Shown one piece after another: positions 5,472 to 6,102 of a stretch of DNA of 6,102 bases (position 1 is the first letter of the stretch; the number at the start of each line of letters is the position of its first letter). Location: NCBI GenBank assembly GCA_964580585.1, contig CAZOKZ010000118.1:1-6102 (forward strand), given 5' to 3'. Below the pieces are notes generated by a model that was given only the letters and a program-made list of their open reading frames with translations, was not told the origin of the DNA and ran no database searches. The DNA is from CAZOKZ01 sp964580585 (GTDB lineage Bacteria; Sumerlaeota; Sumerlaeia; SLMS01; JAHLLQ01). A program made the translations under genes and the position numbers.

Positions 5472-5876
5472 ATGAACCTTGATCAGATTCGTCACTACGA
5501 AAACAAACTGGCCTACGAAATCGATTCGTGGGACCTGAACGTCGCGCTCGAACGGGGGGACAACATTGTGGTAGCGGACGCACGGTCGGCCAAAGCCTAC
5601 GCCCGCGAGCACATACCGGGGGCAATCAACCTGCCGCATCGCGCCATGACGCCCGAATCGACCGAGGACCTGGACCGCGCGGCGCTCTTTGTAACGTATT
5701 GCGACGGCATTGGGTGCAACGCTTCGACCAAAGGGGCGTTGAATCTGGCGCGGCTCGGGTTTCGGGTGAAGGAATTGATGGGCGGGCTCGATTGGTGGAA
5801 ACGCGACGGCTACCCGACGGCGGGGCTGGACGGCGGATGCGGTGGGCAGGGCGAAGCGTGTGGGTGTGAAGGGTGA
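5472..5876 (+). CDS. Single-domain rhodanese-like sulfurtransferase
   Basis: The product has 134 residues from ATG 5472, and one rhodanese domain fills most of it. Landmarks are VVADARSAKAYAREHIPGAI (33-52, the usual D-A-R and H-I-P-G-A motifs), the active-site loop YCDGIGCNAS (76-85) with predicted catalytic Cys77, and GFRVKELMGGLDWWKRDGY (96-114, the family's C-terminal signature). It should carry a persulfide on Cys77 and move sulfur to an acceptor in the cytoplasm. Cys82 in the same loop fits the CxGxxC-type subgroup. An odd Gly/Cys-rich tail follows (GCGGQGEACGC, Cys123, 130, 132), which could bind metal or form disulfides. The ATG is preferred over TTG 5427 because the domain family normally starts near here, but neither has a clear ribosome binding site. 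The gene appears monocistronic. Confidence 0.93.
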   Translation: MNLDQIRHYENKLAYEIDSWDLNVALERGDNIVVADARSAKAYAREHIPGAINLPHRAMTPESTEDLDRAALFVTYCDGIGCNASTKGALNLARLGFRVKELMGGLDWWKRDGYPTAGLDGGCGGQGEACGCEG

Positions 5877-5900
5877 GACAGTCGGGACACGACTGTCTCA
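5874..5900. terminator. 11-bp hairpin starting at the rhodanese stop codon
   Basis: TGAGACAGTCG (5874-5884) and CGACTGTCTCA (5890-5900) are exact reverse complements with a 5-base loop. The left arm begins with the TGA stop itself. No T tract follows on either strand, so it is not a standard intrinsic terminator. It sits between two convergent genes and may still end or protect both mRNAs. Confidence 0.55.
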
Positions 5901-5970
5901 AATCCCTCTCCGTTGTGTGGCACGTGGGTCTCGGTTTCAAATCACATACTGGTTGCACACGATCACCTTT

Positions 5971-6102
5971 TTAATATTCCAACGTCATCCAGTCCTCGAC
6001 GGCGCTGATTCCTTCGGGTGCGGGATCTTTTTCCGATCGGCCTTGTAGCGAAATGACCAGCATCGGTGTGTCCGGATCGTTGGATTCAACAATAAGTTGC
6101 GC
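5971..6102 (-). CDS. C-terminal fragment of a probable surface protein with choice-of-anchor D/ASH-type Ig-like repeat (5' end outside window)
   Basis: Read on the minus strand from the window edge, the frame is open for 43 residues to TAA at 5971-5973. It begins AQLIVESNDPDTPMLVISLQG and ends EDWMTLEY. The phrase V-x-S-N-D-P-D-x-P-x-x-x-x-x-L-x-G is the familiar C-terminal half of the Ig-like ASPM/SPD-2/Hydin or choice-of-anchor D repeat, in which the final strand is usually followed by another repeat or the end of the protein. Here a short acidic tail follows. The gene converges on the rhodanese. The rest, including any export signal, lies beyond the window, so the full role is unknown. Confidence 0.7.
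   Translation of the reverse strand, partial: AQLIVESNDPDTPMLVISLQGRSEKDPAPEGISAVEDWMTLEY

Noticed and set aside
1..6102. CRISPR array, insertion sequence or defence system
   Set aside because: I saw no regular repeats with spacers, no transposase motif, no terminal inverted repeats with target duplication, and no nuclease or methylase motif in the real genes.

Overview
The window (about 55% GC by eye) looks like the chromosome of a Gram-negative-type environmental bacterium, possibly from the Planctomycetes/Lentisphaerae/Verrucomicrobia group or a nearby candidate phylum. The basis is a Hanks-type kinase with an N-terminal zinc ribbon and a C-terminal membrane anchor, an ECF sigma factor, and large secreted beta-rich proteins. 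This placement is an inference from gene style; no marker gene is present.

Layout, left to right. (1) 2-226, +: the 3' end of an unrecognised gene, closed by a textbook intrinsic terminator (282-310). (2) 311-543: a leader region with a second terminator-like hairpin, a possible antiterminator pairing, and a TGTCAA-N4-TTGACA palindrome. (3) 544-2061, +: a membrane-anchored Ser/Thr protein kinase. (4) 2083-2328, -: a small AT-rich membrane ORF with a very good ribosome binding site. (5) 3255 down to 2429, -: a two-gene unit of an ECF sigma factor and a 94-residue single-pass membrane protein, overlapping by ATGA; the second gene is a candidate anti-sigma factor of non-standard type. (6) 3483-5201, -: a 572-residue secreted protein with a signal peptide, an N-terminal beta domain and two diverged copies of a domain of about 170 residues. 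(7) 5202-5471: a divergent intergenic region with inverted repeats. (8) 5472-5876, +: a single-domain rhodanese with a Cys-rich tail, whose stop codon lies in an 11-bp hairpin. (9) 5971-6102, -: the 3' end of another gene whose last residues look like an Ig-like choice-of-anchor D/ASH repeat.

The common theme is sensing and the cell surface: a membrane kinase, an ECF sigma factor with a membrane partner, and exported beta-sandwich proteins. The genes are in several transcription units on both strands, so a joint pathway cannot be shown from this window. I saw no mobile element, CRISPR array, tRNA, rRNA or defence system. The least ordinary parts are the kinase leader, the sigma/membrane-protein pair, the internally duplicated secreted protein and the small AT-rich ORF.
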